This document shows, one piece after another, positions 47,609-58,251 of a stretch of 64,000 nucleotides of DNA. Origin of the DNA: Delphinapterus leucas (taxonomy: Eukaryota; Chordata; Mammalia; Artiodactyla; Monodontidae). The stretch lies in contig NW_022098044.1 of NCBI RefSeq assembly GCF_002288925.2, positions 13,210,216 to 13,274,215 on the forward strand, given 5' to 3'. The notes below the pieces were generated by a model that was not told where the DNA came from, did no database searches, and saw only the letters and a program-made list of their open reading frames with translations. Position 1 is the first letter of the stretch. Every line of letters begins with the position of its first letter. Made by a program: the position numbers and the translations under genes.

Positions 47609-48841
47609 GATTTTTTGATGATGGCCATTCTGACTGTTGTGAGATTATATCTCATTGTGGTTTTGATTTGCATTTCTCTAATGATTAATGATGTTGAGCA
47701 TTCTTTCATGTGTTTCTTGGCAATCTGTATATCTTCTTTGCAGAAATGTCTATTTAGGTCTTCTGCCCATTTTTGGATTGCATTGTTTGTTTTTTTGATA
47801 TTGAGCTGCATGAGCTGCTTGTAAATTTTGGAGATTAATCCTTTGTCAGTTGCTTGGGAATGTAAAATGATACAGCCACTATGGAGAACAATATGGAGGT
47901 TCCTTAAAAAACTACAAATAGAACTACCATATGACCCAGCAATCCCACTACTGGGCACATACCCTGAGAAAAACATAATTCAAAAAGAGTCATGGGGCTT
48001 CCCCGGTGGCGCAGTGGTTGAGAATCTGCCTGCTAATGCAGGGGACACAGGTTCGAGCCCTGGTCTGGGAGGATCCCACATGCTGCAGAGCAACTAGGCC
48101 CATGAGCCACAACCACTGAGCCTGCGCGTCTGGAGCCTGTGCTCCGCAACAAGAGAGGCCACGATAGTGAGAGGCCTGCGCACAGCGATGAAGAGTGGCC
48201 CCCGTTTGCCACAACTAGAGAAAGCCCTCGCACAGAAACTAAGACCCAACACAGCAAAATAAATAAATAACTAAATAAATAAATAAGGCAGAAGGAAATA
48301 ACTGCCCTTAAAAAAAAAAGAAGAGTCATGTACCACAATGTCCATTGCAGCTCTATTTACAATAGCCCGGAGATGGAAGCAACCTAAGTGTCTGTTCACA
48401 GATGAATGGATAAAGAAGATGTGGCACATATATACAATGGGATATTACTCAGCCTTAAAAACAAATGAAATTGAGTTATTTGTAGTGAGGTGGATGGACC
48501 TAGAGTCTGTCATACAGAGTGAAGTAAGTCAGAAAGAGAAAAACAAATACCTTGGGGAAGGGTAAGCTGGGACAAAGTGAGAGAGTGGCATGGACATATA
48601 TATACTACCAGATGTAAAATAGATAGCTAGTGGGAAGCAGGCGCATAGCACAGGGAGATCAGCTAAGTGGTTTGTGACCACCTAGAGGGGTGGGATAGGG
48701 AGGGTGGGAGGGAGGGAGACGCAAGAGGGAAGAGATATGGGAACATATGTATATGTATAACTGATACACTTTGTTATAAAGCAGAAACTAACACACCATT
48801 GTAAAGCAATTATACTCCAATAAAGATGTTAAAAAAAAAAT
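47609..48841. mobile_element. 5'-inverted (twin-primed) L1
   Basis: The left arm (47,609 to ~47,855) is antisense L1 ORF2, with frame text such as [17 protein letters not shown] on the minus strand. The right arm (~47,856-48,841) is sense ORF2 C-terminus plus 3' UTR and A-rich tail. It contains [13 protein letters not shown], then, beyond a SINE, ARRWKQPKC and HIYTMGYYSAL. The two arms meet head to head at ~47,855. A 14-bp near-identical TSD flanks the whole (AAAATGTGGACATA at 47,595-47,608; AAAACATGGACATA at 48,842-48,855). One insertion by twin priming explains this. About 60 bases of ORF2 (the [16 protein letters not shown] part) are missing between the arms. Confidence 0.9.
47995..48320 (+). 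mobile_element. Cetacean CHR-type SINE, long subfamily, inside the inverted L1
   Basis: Starts gggcttccccggtggcgcag, with a B-box-like ggttcgagccctgg at ~48,051. It includes the long 3' segment (gatgaagagtggcccccg) and ends in an A-rich tail with TAAATAAATAA. A 10-bp TSD (AAGAGTCATG) lies at 47,985-47,994 and 48,321-48,330. Removing the SINE restores the L1 text IIQKES.YHNVHC on either side, so the SINE is the younger insertion. Confidence 0.95.
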
Positions 48842-48855
48842 AAAACATGGACATA

Positions 48856-50755
48856 AAGTTTTGATCTTTCAAAAAGTTAAAAGATAATCAATCTATGCAT
48901 TTATTTTCTGACTCACAATTTACAGACATAGCTCCTTAAGTACTGCTCTGCACTTATTTGTTATAGAACTCTTAGTGTTATAAATGTTTATATATTAGTC
49001 TCACTCCAGGAATGAAAACCATCTATTGCTCAGCCAATGAATGTAACATGACAACCTGTGCTTTCCTTATTTCAAAAAGTATTCATTTTTTAACTCCTCC
49101 ACAGTTTTCACTTTCTGACATGATTTTATGTTCTGGTGAACGGTTTTGACTCATAATGGCTCACAAAAGACATGCAAATAATAGTGCTGGAGGTGCAGAC
49201 AGTGAATGCTAGTTTGAGGCTATGAGCACATTTAAGGAATTGAAGGGTAAGGAAACAGCTGGTCAATGACCAAAGCCAATTGGGGTCTCCATGGAGGTCA
49301 CTGAGCAAATCTCCTTTTACTAGGATGTAGAACCACTGCACTCTCTCCCATCCCCAGGAAATTCATTTTGTATCTAGAACTTCTTTGGTTAGCATCCTCT
49401 CTCCCCAAATTGTTGACATCTATAAGCTGATGGAACTTACAAAGAACCTACAGTTTGAATTTCAGCATTAATATTATCTTTAAAATGTAAATATGTTTAA
49501 TTTTAGCTCTATATTTTAGATGGATGGGTGAGTGCGTATTTTGGTTTTGTTTGTTTGTTTTTGTTTTGACAGAGAGTTTCACTCTCCTGAATGTTTAGTT
49601 TCCGCTGGACAGCCCAGTCCCTTTTGATGAGGTAGCCCCAAAGTGACCGGCCACTGGCAGTAGAATGGGTCATGGTCCATGATGCTGCCTTCCCCCTGCT
49701 GGCCCCAGGGACTGAAGTTCTGTACCTTCTTGGGCCCAAAGAAAAATCATTCAGCTTTCCCAAATCTGGAGGTTCTCACAAAGATGTGCCCTATCTTTGG
49801 CATGTAGAGGCAATGGGAGTGGTGAAAGTTTGCAGCCCTAAACTCTTCTTCTTTATTACATTTCCTTCCCATTTTTCCCCAGGGGGTTTAGAGTAAATGG
49901 AAGGAAAATGGAAGCTTGCTGGGGTTTATACACATCCTTGTGAATGTATGTCTCTCTGTTGAGATCCCTTTATCCTGAAGGGAGGAATGTTTTCTTTCTT
50001 TTTTTTTCCCCCATTCATGCTAACTCAATTGGAGATTTATGAAAGTCCTCTGATATTATAAAGAGCTTCGTAAAACTCACTGTATCTTGTGAGGTACCTA
50101 CTCTAAATTATGTGATCTGTAGCTAGAAGAATCTGCGGTGGTTGCCTGGAACAATGACAGGGAATTAAAAGGAAAGGAAACAGCAGTTGTAAAGTACAAT
50201 GTCAGGAACTCACTTCCATAAGGACTGTGTTCGAATGACTTGTATAGCTGTGATTTATGTTGTAGTCTCATTTCCACAAACACTTCCCCGTCTCCAGACA
50301 CAGAATGCCTGGACATATTAGGAATTAAAAACCTAATAGTAGAACACAGCAGAATACAGCTCGAGGGAGATGCTTAAAGGACTATTGGAGGAGCAGATCA
50401 TAACTGAACCAAAGGTACAGTGAAGGTGAAGTTTGAGGTCAGGTAGGTGACTTTAAGTGGTTAGGTAGGAAAGTGTTAAAGGAGGTTTTTCAATCACATT
50501 ACAATATATAAATGTGTCAAATTAACATGTATGCCTTAAATTTGCACAACATCATAGGTCAAAGGTAGTTCAAAAAAAGGCTGAGATTTATGGTTCAAAT
50601 GATGGAAATATTTAAAAGTAAGAACCAAGATAGATAGATAGACATATAGCTACACATATATACTTTCCACAGATGTAACTTTTAATTTCTATTTATTTCA
50701 ATAAATTATTTTATGCAGCAGGATTTTCACATAAACAGTTTAATTTAAATTGACT
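48856..50755. other. Non-coding sequence, no gene supported
   Basis: Frames are short and unremarkable. A short GATA run lies at 50,629-50,643. No named repeat recognised. Confidence 0.4.
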
Positions 50756-51028
50756 TAGTACCAGTATCATTTTTAATTTAATTAATTAATTTTTATTTTT
50801 TTAAACTTTTTTCTTCATTTAAAAAAATTATTTTTAATTTTTTTGGAATTTTATTTTTTTATGAAGTAGGCGCCTATTAGTTATCCATTTTATACACATC
50901 AGTGTATACATGTCAATCCCAATTTCCCAATTCATCCCACCACCACCATCCCCTGCCACTTTCCCCTGCTTGGTGTCCATACGTTTGTTCTCTATATCTT
51001 TGTCTCTATTTCTGCCCTGCAAACTGGA

Positions 51029-54000
51029 TCATCTGTACAATTGTTCTAGGTTCCACATATATGAGCTAATATATGATATTTGTTTTTCTCTTTCTGACTT
51101 ACTTCACTCTGTATGACAGTCTCTAGATCCATACACGTCTCTACAAATGACCCAATTTCGTTCCTTTTTATGGCTGAGTAATATTCCATTGTATATATGG
51201 ACCACATCTTCCTTATCCATTAGGCTGTCGATGGGCATTTAGGTTGCTTCCATGACCTGGCTATTGTAAATAGTGCTGAAACGAACATTGGGGTGCATGT
51301 GTCTTTTTGAATTACGGTTTTCTCAGGGTATATGCCCAGTAGTGGGATTGCTGGGCCGTATGATAATTCTATTTTTAGTTTTTTAAGGAACCTCCATACT
51401 GTTCTCCATAGTGGCTGTATCAATTTACATTCCCACCAACAGTGCAAGAGGGTTCCCTTTTCTCCACACCCTCTCCAGCATTTGATGCTTGTACATTTTC
51501 TGATGATGCCCATTCTAACTGGTGTGAGGTGTTACCTCATTGTAGTTTTGATTTGCATTTCTCTGATAATTAGTGATGTTGAGCAGCTTTTCATGTGTTT
51601 CTTGGCCATCTGTTTGTCTTCTTTGGAGAAATGTCTATTTAGGTCTTCTGCCCATTTTTGGATTGGCTGGTTTGTTTTTTCAATACTGAGCTACATGAGC
51701 TGTTTATATATATATATTGGAGATTAATTCTTTGTCTGTTGATTCATTTGCAAATATTTTCTCCCATTCTGAGGGTTGTCTTTTCATCCTGTTTGTAGTT
51801 TCCTTTGCTTTGAAAAAGCTTTTAAGTTTCATTAGGTCCCATTTGTTTATTTTTGTTTTTATTTCCATTACTCTAGGAGGTGGATCAAAAAAGATCTTGC
51901 TGTGATTTATGTCAAAGAGTGTACTTCCTATTTTTCCTCTAAGAGTTTTACAGTGTCTGGTCTTACATTTAGGTGTCTAATCCATTTCGAGTTGATTTTT
52001 GTGTATGGTGTTAGGGAGTGTTCTAATTTCATTCTTTTACATTTAGCGGTCCAGTTTTCCCAGCATCATTTATTGAAGAGACTGTCTTTTCTCCATTGTA
52101 TAGCCTTGCCTCCATTGTCATAGATTAGTTGACCATAGGTGCATGGGTTTATTTCTATCCTCTTCCGTTGATCTATATTTCTGTTTTTGTGCCAGTACCG
52201 CATTGTCTTGATTATTTCAGCTTTATAGTATAGTTTGAAGTCAGGAAGTCTGATCCTCCAGCTCTGTTTTTTTCCCTCAAGATGGGTAAAATACAAATTT
52301 TAAGATTTTTTGTTCTAGTTCTGTAAAAAATGCATTGGGTACTTTGATAGGGAATGCATTGAATCTGTAGATTGCTTTGGGTAGTGTAGTCATTTTCACA
52401 ATATTGATTCTTCCAATCCAAGAACATGGTATATCTCTCCAGCTGTTTGTATCATCTTTAATTTCTTTCATCAGTGTCTTATAGTTTTCTGCATACAGGT
52501 CTTTTGTCTCCCAAGGTAGGTTTATTCCTAGGTATCTTATTCTTTTTGTTGCAATGGTAAATGGGAGGGTTTTCTTGATTTCACTTTCAGATTTTTCATC
52601 ATTAGTGTATAGGAATGCAAGAGATTTCTGAGCATTTATTTTGTATCTTGCAACTTTACCTGATCATTGATTAGCTCTAGTAGTTTTCTGGTGGCATCTT
52701 TAGGATTCTCTATGTATAGTATCATGTCATCTGTAGACAGTGACAATTTTACTTCTTCTTTTCCAATTTGGATTCACTTTACTTCTTTTTCTTCTCTGAT
52801 TGCTGTGGCTAGCACTTCCAAAACTATGCTGAATAACAGTGGTGAGAGTGGACATCCTTGTCTTGTTCGTGATGTTAGAGGAAATGCTTTCAGTTTTTCA
52901 CCATTGAGAATGATGTTTGTTGTGGGTTTGTCATATACGGCCTTTATTATGCTGAGGTAGTTTCCCTCTGTGCCCACTTTCTGGAGAGTTTTTATCATAA
53001 ATGGGTGTTGAATTTTGTCAAAAGCTTTTTCTGCATCTATTCAGATGATCATAGGGTTTTTATTCTTCAATTTGTTAATATGGTGTATCACATTGATTGA
53101 TTTGCGTATATTGAAGGATCCTTGCATCCCTGGGATAAATCCCACTTGATCACGCGGTATGATCCTTTAAATGTGTTGTTGGATTCTGTTTGCTAGTATT
53201 TTGTTGAGGATTTTTGCATCTATATTCATCAGTGATATTGGTCTGTAATTTTCTTTTTTTGTAGTATCTTTGTCTGGTTTTGGTATCAAGGTGATGGTGG
53301 CCTCATAGAATGAGTTTGGGAGTGTTCTTTCCTCTGCAATTTTTTGGAAGAGTTTGAGAAGGATGGGTGTTAGCTCTTCTCTAAATGTTTGATAGAATTC
53401 ACCTGTGAAGCCATCTGGTCCTAGACTTGTGTTTGTTGGAAGATTTTTAATCACAGTTTCAATTTCATTACTTGTGATTGGTCTGTTCATATTTTCTATT
53501 TCTTCCTGGTTCAGTCTTGGAAGGTTATACCTTTCTAAGAATTTGTCCATTCCTTCCAGGTTGTCCATTTTATTGGCATAGAGTTGCTTGTAGTAGTCTC
53601 TTAGGATGCTTTGTATTTCTGAGGTGTCTGCTGTAACTTCTCCTTTTTCACTTCTAACTTTATTGATTTGAGTCCTCTCCCACTTTTTGTTGATGAGTCT
53701 GGCTAATGGTTTATGAATTTTGTTTATCTTCTCAAAGAACCAGCTTTTAGTTTTATTGATCTTTGCTACTGTTTTCTTTTTTTCTATTTCATTTATTTCT
53801 GCTCTGATCTTTATGATTTCTTTCCTTCTACTAATTTTGGGTTTTGTTTGTCCTTCTTTCTCTAGTTCCTTTAGGTGTAAGGGTAGATTGTTCACTTGAG
53901 AGTTTTCTTGTTTCTTGAGGTAGGCTTCTGTTGCTATAAACTTCCCTCTGAGAACTGCTTTGCTGCAGCCCATAGGTTTTGGATCATCGTGTTTTCATTG

Positions 54001-54834
54001 TCATTTGTCACCAGGTATTTTTTGAATTCTTCTTTGATTTCTTCAGTGATCTCTTGGTTATTTAGTAATGTATTGTTTAGCCTCCATGTGTTTGTGTTTT
54101 TTACGTTTTTTTCCCCTGTAATTGATTTCTAATCTTATAGCGTTGTGGTCAGAAAAGATTCTTGATATGATTTTAATTTTCTTAAATTTACTGAGGTTTA
54201 ATTTGTGATCCAAGATGTGATCTATCCTGGAGAATGTTCCCTGTGCACTTGAGAAGAAAGTGTAATCTGTTTTTGGATGGAATGTCCTATAAATATCAAT
54301 TAAATCTATCTGGTCTATTGTGTCATTTAAAGCTTGTGTTTCCTTATTAATTTTCTGTTTGGATGATCTGTCCATTCGAGTAGTGAGGTGTTAAAATCCC
54401 CCACTATTGTCTTACTGTTGATTTCCTCTTTTATCGCTGTTAGCAGTTGCCTTATGTATTGAGGTGGCTCCTACGTTAGGTGCATATATAATTATAATTG
54501 TTATATCTTCTTGTGGGATTGATCCCTTGATCATTATGTAGTGTCCTTCCTTGTCTCTTGTAACATTCTTTATTTTAAAGTCTATTTTATCTGATATGCG
54601 TATCGCTACTCCAGCTTTCTTTTGATTTCCATTTGCATGGAATATCTTTTTCCATCCCGTCACTTTCAGTCTGTATGTGTCTCTAGGTCTGAAGTGGGTC
54701 ACCTGTAGACAGCATATAGATGGGTCTTTTTTTTGTATCCATTCAGCGAGCCTGTGTCTTTTGGTTGGGGCATTTAATCCATTCACGTTTAAGGTAATTA
54801 TCGATATGTATGTTCCTATGACCATTTTCTTCAT
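51029..54834 (-). pseudogene. L1 ORF2 (endonuclease and reverse transcriptase), broken
   Basis: ORF2 starts MKKMVIGTYISIITLNVNGL at 54,834 with the AP-type endonuclease domain. The catalytic-Glu motif, CLQETH in active L1, reads CLQVTH here (codon 54,700-54,702). A one-base insertion near 54,465-54,467 shifts the frame after IIYAPNVGA. The reverse transcriptase domain is legible: [22 protein letters not shown], then [13 protein letters not shown] stop interrupts it at 53,167-53,169. The active-site box FADD reads STDD (52,726-52,737), keeping both Asp. The Cys-rich C-terminus [18 protein letters not shown] is intact. The terminal NLEQLYR-stop lies at 51,029. Length (3,806 bp) is close to the usual ~3,825 bp. 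Confidence 0.92.
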
Positions 54835-54883
54835 TGTTTTGGGTTTGTTTTTGTGGGTCCTTTTCTTCTCTTTTGTTTCCCAC

Positions 54884-56017
54884 TTAGAGAATTTCCTTTA
54901 GCATTTGTTGTAGAGCTGGTTTGGTGGTGCTGAACTCTGTTAGCTTTTGATTTCTCCATTGAATCTGAATGAGATCCTTGCCGGACAGAGTAATCTTGTT
55001 TGTAGGTTCTTCCCTTTCATCACTTTAAATATATCGTGCCACTCCCTTCTGGCTTGTAGAGTTTCTGCTGAGAAATCAGCTGTTAATCTTATGGGAGTTC
55101 CCTTGTATGTTATTTGTCATTTTTCCCTTGTTGCTTTCAGTAATTTTTCTTTGTCCTATTTTTTGTCAATTTGATTACTATGTGTCTCGGTGTGTTCCTC
55201 CTTGGGTTTATCCCGCCTGGGACTCTCTGCGCTTCCTGGAATTTGGTGGCTTTTTCCTTTCCCATGTTAGGGAAGTTTCCGACTATAATCTCTTCAAATA
55301 TTTTCTCGGGTCCTTTCTCTCTCTCTTCTCCTTCTGGGACCCCTATAATGTGAATGGTTTTGTATTTAATGTTGTCCCAGAGGTCCCATAGGCTGTCTTC
55401 ATTTCTGTTCATTCTTTTTTCTTTATTCTGTTCCATGGCAGTGAATTCCAACATTCTGTCTTCCAGGTCACTTATCCGTTCTTCTTCTTCAGTTATTCTG
55501 TTATTGATTCCTTCTAGTGTATTTTTCATTTCAGCTATTGTACTGTTCATCTCTGTTTTTTTTCCTCTATTTCTTCTAGATGTTTGTTCTTTTTTTTTTT
55601 TTTTTTTTTGAGGTACGCGGGCCTCTCACTGCTGTGGCCTCTCCTGTTGCGGAGCACAGGCTCTGGACGCGCAGGCTCAGCGGCCATGGCTCATGGGCCC
55701 AGCCGCTCCACGGCATGTGGGATCTTCCTGGACCGGGGCATGAACCCGTGTCCCCTGCACTGGCAGGCGGACTCTCAACCACTGAGCCACCAGGGAAGAC
55801 CTAGATGTTTGTTCTTTTATTCTTCTAGGTCTTTGTTAAACATTTCTTTCATCTTCTCGATCTTTGCCTCCATTCTTTTTCCGAGGTCCTGGATCATCTT
55901 AACGATCATTATTCTGAATTCTTTTCCTGGAAGGTTGCCTATCTCCACTTCATTTAGTTGTTTTTCTGGGGTTTTATCTTGTTCCTTCATCTGGTACATA
56001 GCCCTCTGCCTTTTCAT
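54884..56017 (-). pseudogene. L1 ORF1 (nucleic-acid-binding chaperone), broken
   Basis: The N-terminus starts MKRQRAMYQMKEQDKTPEKQ at 56,017. A heptad-rich coiled coil follows (MNSTIAEMKNTLEGINN, then EEEERISDLEDRMLEF), then the RRM-type core (IHIIGVPEGEEREKGPEKIF). ORF1p normally forms trimers through the coiled coil and coats L1 RNA. This copy is split by a CHR SINE between residues ~66 and ~73 (55,594-55,818). It also loses its frame after RTKKNY near 55,140, before the C-terminal domain. The coding text of that domain is still legible down to the stop at 54,884-54,886. The spacer to ORF2 is about 50 bases, as is usual for L1. Confidence 0.9.
55594..55800 (-). mobile_element. Cetacean CHR-type SINE inside L1 ORF1
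   Basis: T run, antisense body (gaggtacgcgggcctctc, gttgcggagcacaggctc) and antisense head ccaccagggaagac. A perfect 18-bp TSD (CTAGATGTTTGTTCTTTT) lies at 55,576-55,593 and 55,801-55,818. It shares the L1's orientation and interrupts ORF1 near codon 70. The SINE therefore post-dates the L1. Confidence 0.97.
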
Positions 56018-56953
56018 CTTGTCTATCTTTCTGTGAATGTGGTTTTTGTTCCACAGGCTGCAGGATTATAGTTCTTCTTGCTTCTGCTGTCTGCCCTCTG
56101 CTGGATAAGGCTATCTAAGAGGCTTGAGCAAGTTTCCTGATGGGAGGGACTGGTGGGTGTTAGAGCTGGGTGTTGCTCTGGTTGGCAGAGCTCAGTAAAA
56201 CTTTAAACTGCTTGTCTGCTGATGGGTGGGGCTGGGTTCCCTCCCTGTTGGTTGTTTGGCCTGAGGCGACCCAACACTGGAGCTTACCCGGCTCTTTGGT
56301 GGGGCTAATGCCGGGACTAATGCCGGACTCTGGGAGGGCTCAAGCTAAGGAGTACTTCTCAATACTTCTGCTGCCATGTCCTTGTCCTCACGGTGAGCCA
56401 TAGCCAACCCCCACCTCTGCAGGAGACCCTCCAGCACTAACAGGTAAGTCTGGTTCAGTCTCCTATGGGATCACTGCTCCTTCCCCTGGGTCCAGATGCA
56501 CACACTACTTTGTGTGTGCCCTCCAAGAGTGGAGTCTCTGTTTCCCCCAGTCCTGTCAAAGTACTGAAATCAAATCCCGCTAGCCTTCAAAGTCTGATTC
56601 TCTAGGAATTCCTCCTCCCGTTGCTGGAATCCCAGGTTCGGAAGCCTGACTTGGGGCTCAGAACCTTCACTCCAGCGGGCAGACTTCTGTGGTATAAGTG
56701 TTCTCCAGTTTGTGAGTCACCCACCCAGCAGTTATGGGAATTGATTTTATCGAGATTGCGCCCCTCCTACCGTTTCATTGTGGCTTCTCCTTTTTCTTTG
56801 GATGTGGGGTATCTTTTCTTTCTGGTGATTTCCAGTGTCTTCCTGTTGATGACTGTTCAGCAGTTAGTTGTGATTCCGGTGCTCCCGCAAGAGGGATTGA
56901 GAGCATGTCCTTCTACTCTGCCATCTTGAACCAATCTCCCTAGTACCAGTATC

Positions 56954-57458
56954 TTAAACACACATTTTAAGCAGAGCCGTTTCACAATGGAAACTTTGTG
57001 CGTTCTCAGCAAACCCGGGTTGCATTCCCCAACCCTTAACTTCATAGAGTTTTGGTCTATACCATCTTTTATGACAGAGACTTGATATTACATATCTGGG
57101 CAGAAAACGGAGCTTCCACTATCTGATCTCTACTTATTTCTTCATCTGAGTTTTCCAACTATATTCTCGTACAGGAGCCCTCCATTAAAGGTCACTTGGT
57201 CTTTCACGTGTTGTCACATGCACTTGGGGCTTTGCTGTTTCTCTGACTTGACTCATGCCGACTCTACTTGCAATGCTCTCTTTCTCACTGCTGGTAACTG
57301 AAACCTCCACGTCTTAAGATCAAGCTCAAATGTTATTTGTTTCATAAAAAATGTCTATGATTATGCAGGCTACAAGTAACTACCTGGCGACTTTAATACA
57401 TTTTTCACTGTATTTTCCCTTACAGATCAGAAACATGTTTCAGATTAACCTGTAACTC
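56954..57458 (+). other. Non-coding sequence, possibly L2-derived
   Basis: The text around 57,240-57,450 (gatcaagctcaaatgttatt, then ctgtattttcccttacagat) and its continuation after the L1 at 58,252 (agcacttgctgtatacatag) fit an L2 3' region split by the L1. The evidence is weak. Confidence 0.3.
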
Positions 57459-57469
57459 TAATAGTTTTT

Positions 57470-58240
57470 TTTAAATTAATTAATTAATTTATAACATCTT
57501 TATTGGAGTATAATTGCTTTACAACAGTGTGTGTTAGTTTCTGCTTTATAACAAAGTGAATTAGCTATACGTATACATATATCCCCATATCTCCTCCCTC
57601 TTGCGTCTCCCTCCCACCCTCCCTATCCCGCCCCCCTAGGTGGTCACAAAGCACCGAGCTGATCTCCCTGTGCTATGTAGCTGCTTCCCACTAGCTATCT
57701 ATTTTACATTTGGTAGTATGTGTAAGTCCATGCCACTCTCTCAGTTTGTCCCAGCTTACTGTTCCTCCTCCCCATGTCCTCAAGTCCATTCTCTACATCT
57801 GCATCTTTATTCCTGTCCTGCCCCTAGGTTCTTTAGAACCTTTTCTTTTCTTTTTTTTTTTAGATTCCATATATATGTGTTAGCATATGGTATTTGTTTT
57901 TCTCTTTCTGACTTACTTCACTCTGTATGAGAGATGCTAGGTCTAACCACCTCACTACAAATAACTCAATTTTGTTTCTTTTTATGGCTGAGTAGTACTT
58001 CATTGTATATATGTACCACATCTTCTTTATCCATTCATCTGTCGATGGACACTTAGGTTGCTTCCATGTCCTGGCTATTGTAAATAGAGCTGCAATGAAC
58101 ATTGTGGTACATGACTCTTTTTGAATTATGGTTTTCTCAGGGTTTATGCCCAGTAGTGGGATTGCTGGGTCGTATGGTGGTTCTATTTTTAGTTTTTTAA
58201 GGAAACTCCATACTGTTCTCCATAGTGGCTGTATCAATTT
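57470..58240 (-). mobile_element. 5'-truncated L1
   Basis: Antisense 3' UTR (catctttattggagtataat, then ggtggtcacaaagcaccga) is followed by antisense ORF2 C-terminus. A 125-codon frame (57,860-58,237) keeps ORF2 text such as [20 protein letters not shown] and MWYIYTMKYYSAIKRNKIE. An 11-bp TSD (TAATAGTTTTT) lies at 57,459-57,469 and 58,241-58,251. Its 3' UTR matches that of the twin-primed L1 (47,609) better than that of the complete L1, so at least two L1 lineages are represented. Confidence 0.92.
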
Positions 58241-58251
58241 TAATAGTTTTT

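Larger units (their letters stand above)
50769..56940 (-). mobile_element. Complete L1 retrotransposon (5' UTR, ORF1, ORF2, 3' UTR, tail)
   Basis: The element is bounded by a perfect 13-bp TSD (TAGTACCAGTATC) at 50,756-50,768 and 56,941-56,953. On its sense (minus) strand it runs from a ~920-bp 5' UTR (56,940-56,018), through ORF1 (56,017-54,884) and ORF2 (54,834-51,029), to a ~250-bp 3' UTR and A-rich tail. Taking out the SINE and its TSD copy (225 bp) leaves ~5.95 kb, a normal full L1 length. The sense-strand insertion site is consistent with the L1 endonuclease preference (TTT|AAGATACTGG). All frames are damaged, so this copy cannot move itself. It looks considerably younger than the L1M at 36,390. 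Confidence 0.95.

Noticed and set aside
53167..53973. Functional reverse transcriptase gene
   Set aside because: The 268-codon frame is one fragment of the broken L1 ORF2. It is cut off by a stop before the active-site box.
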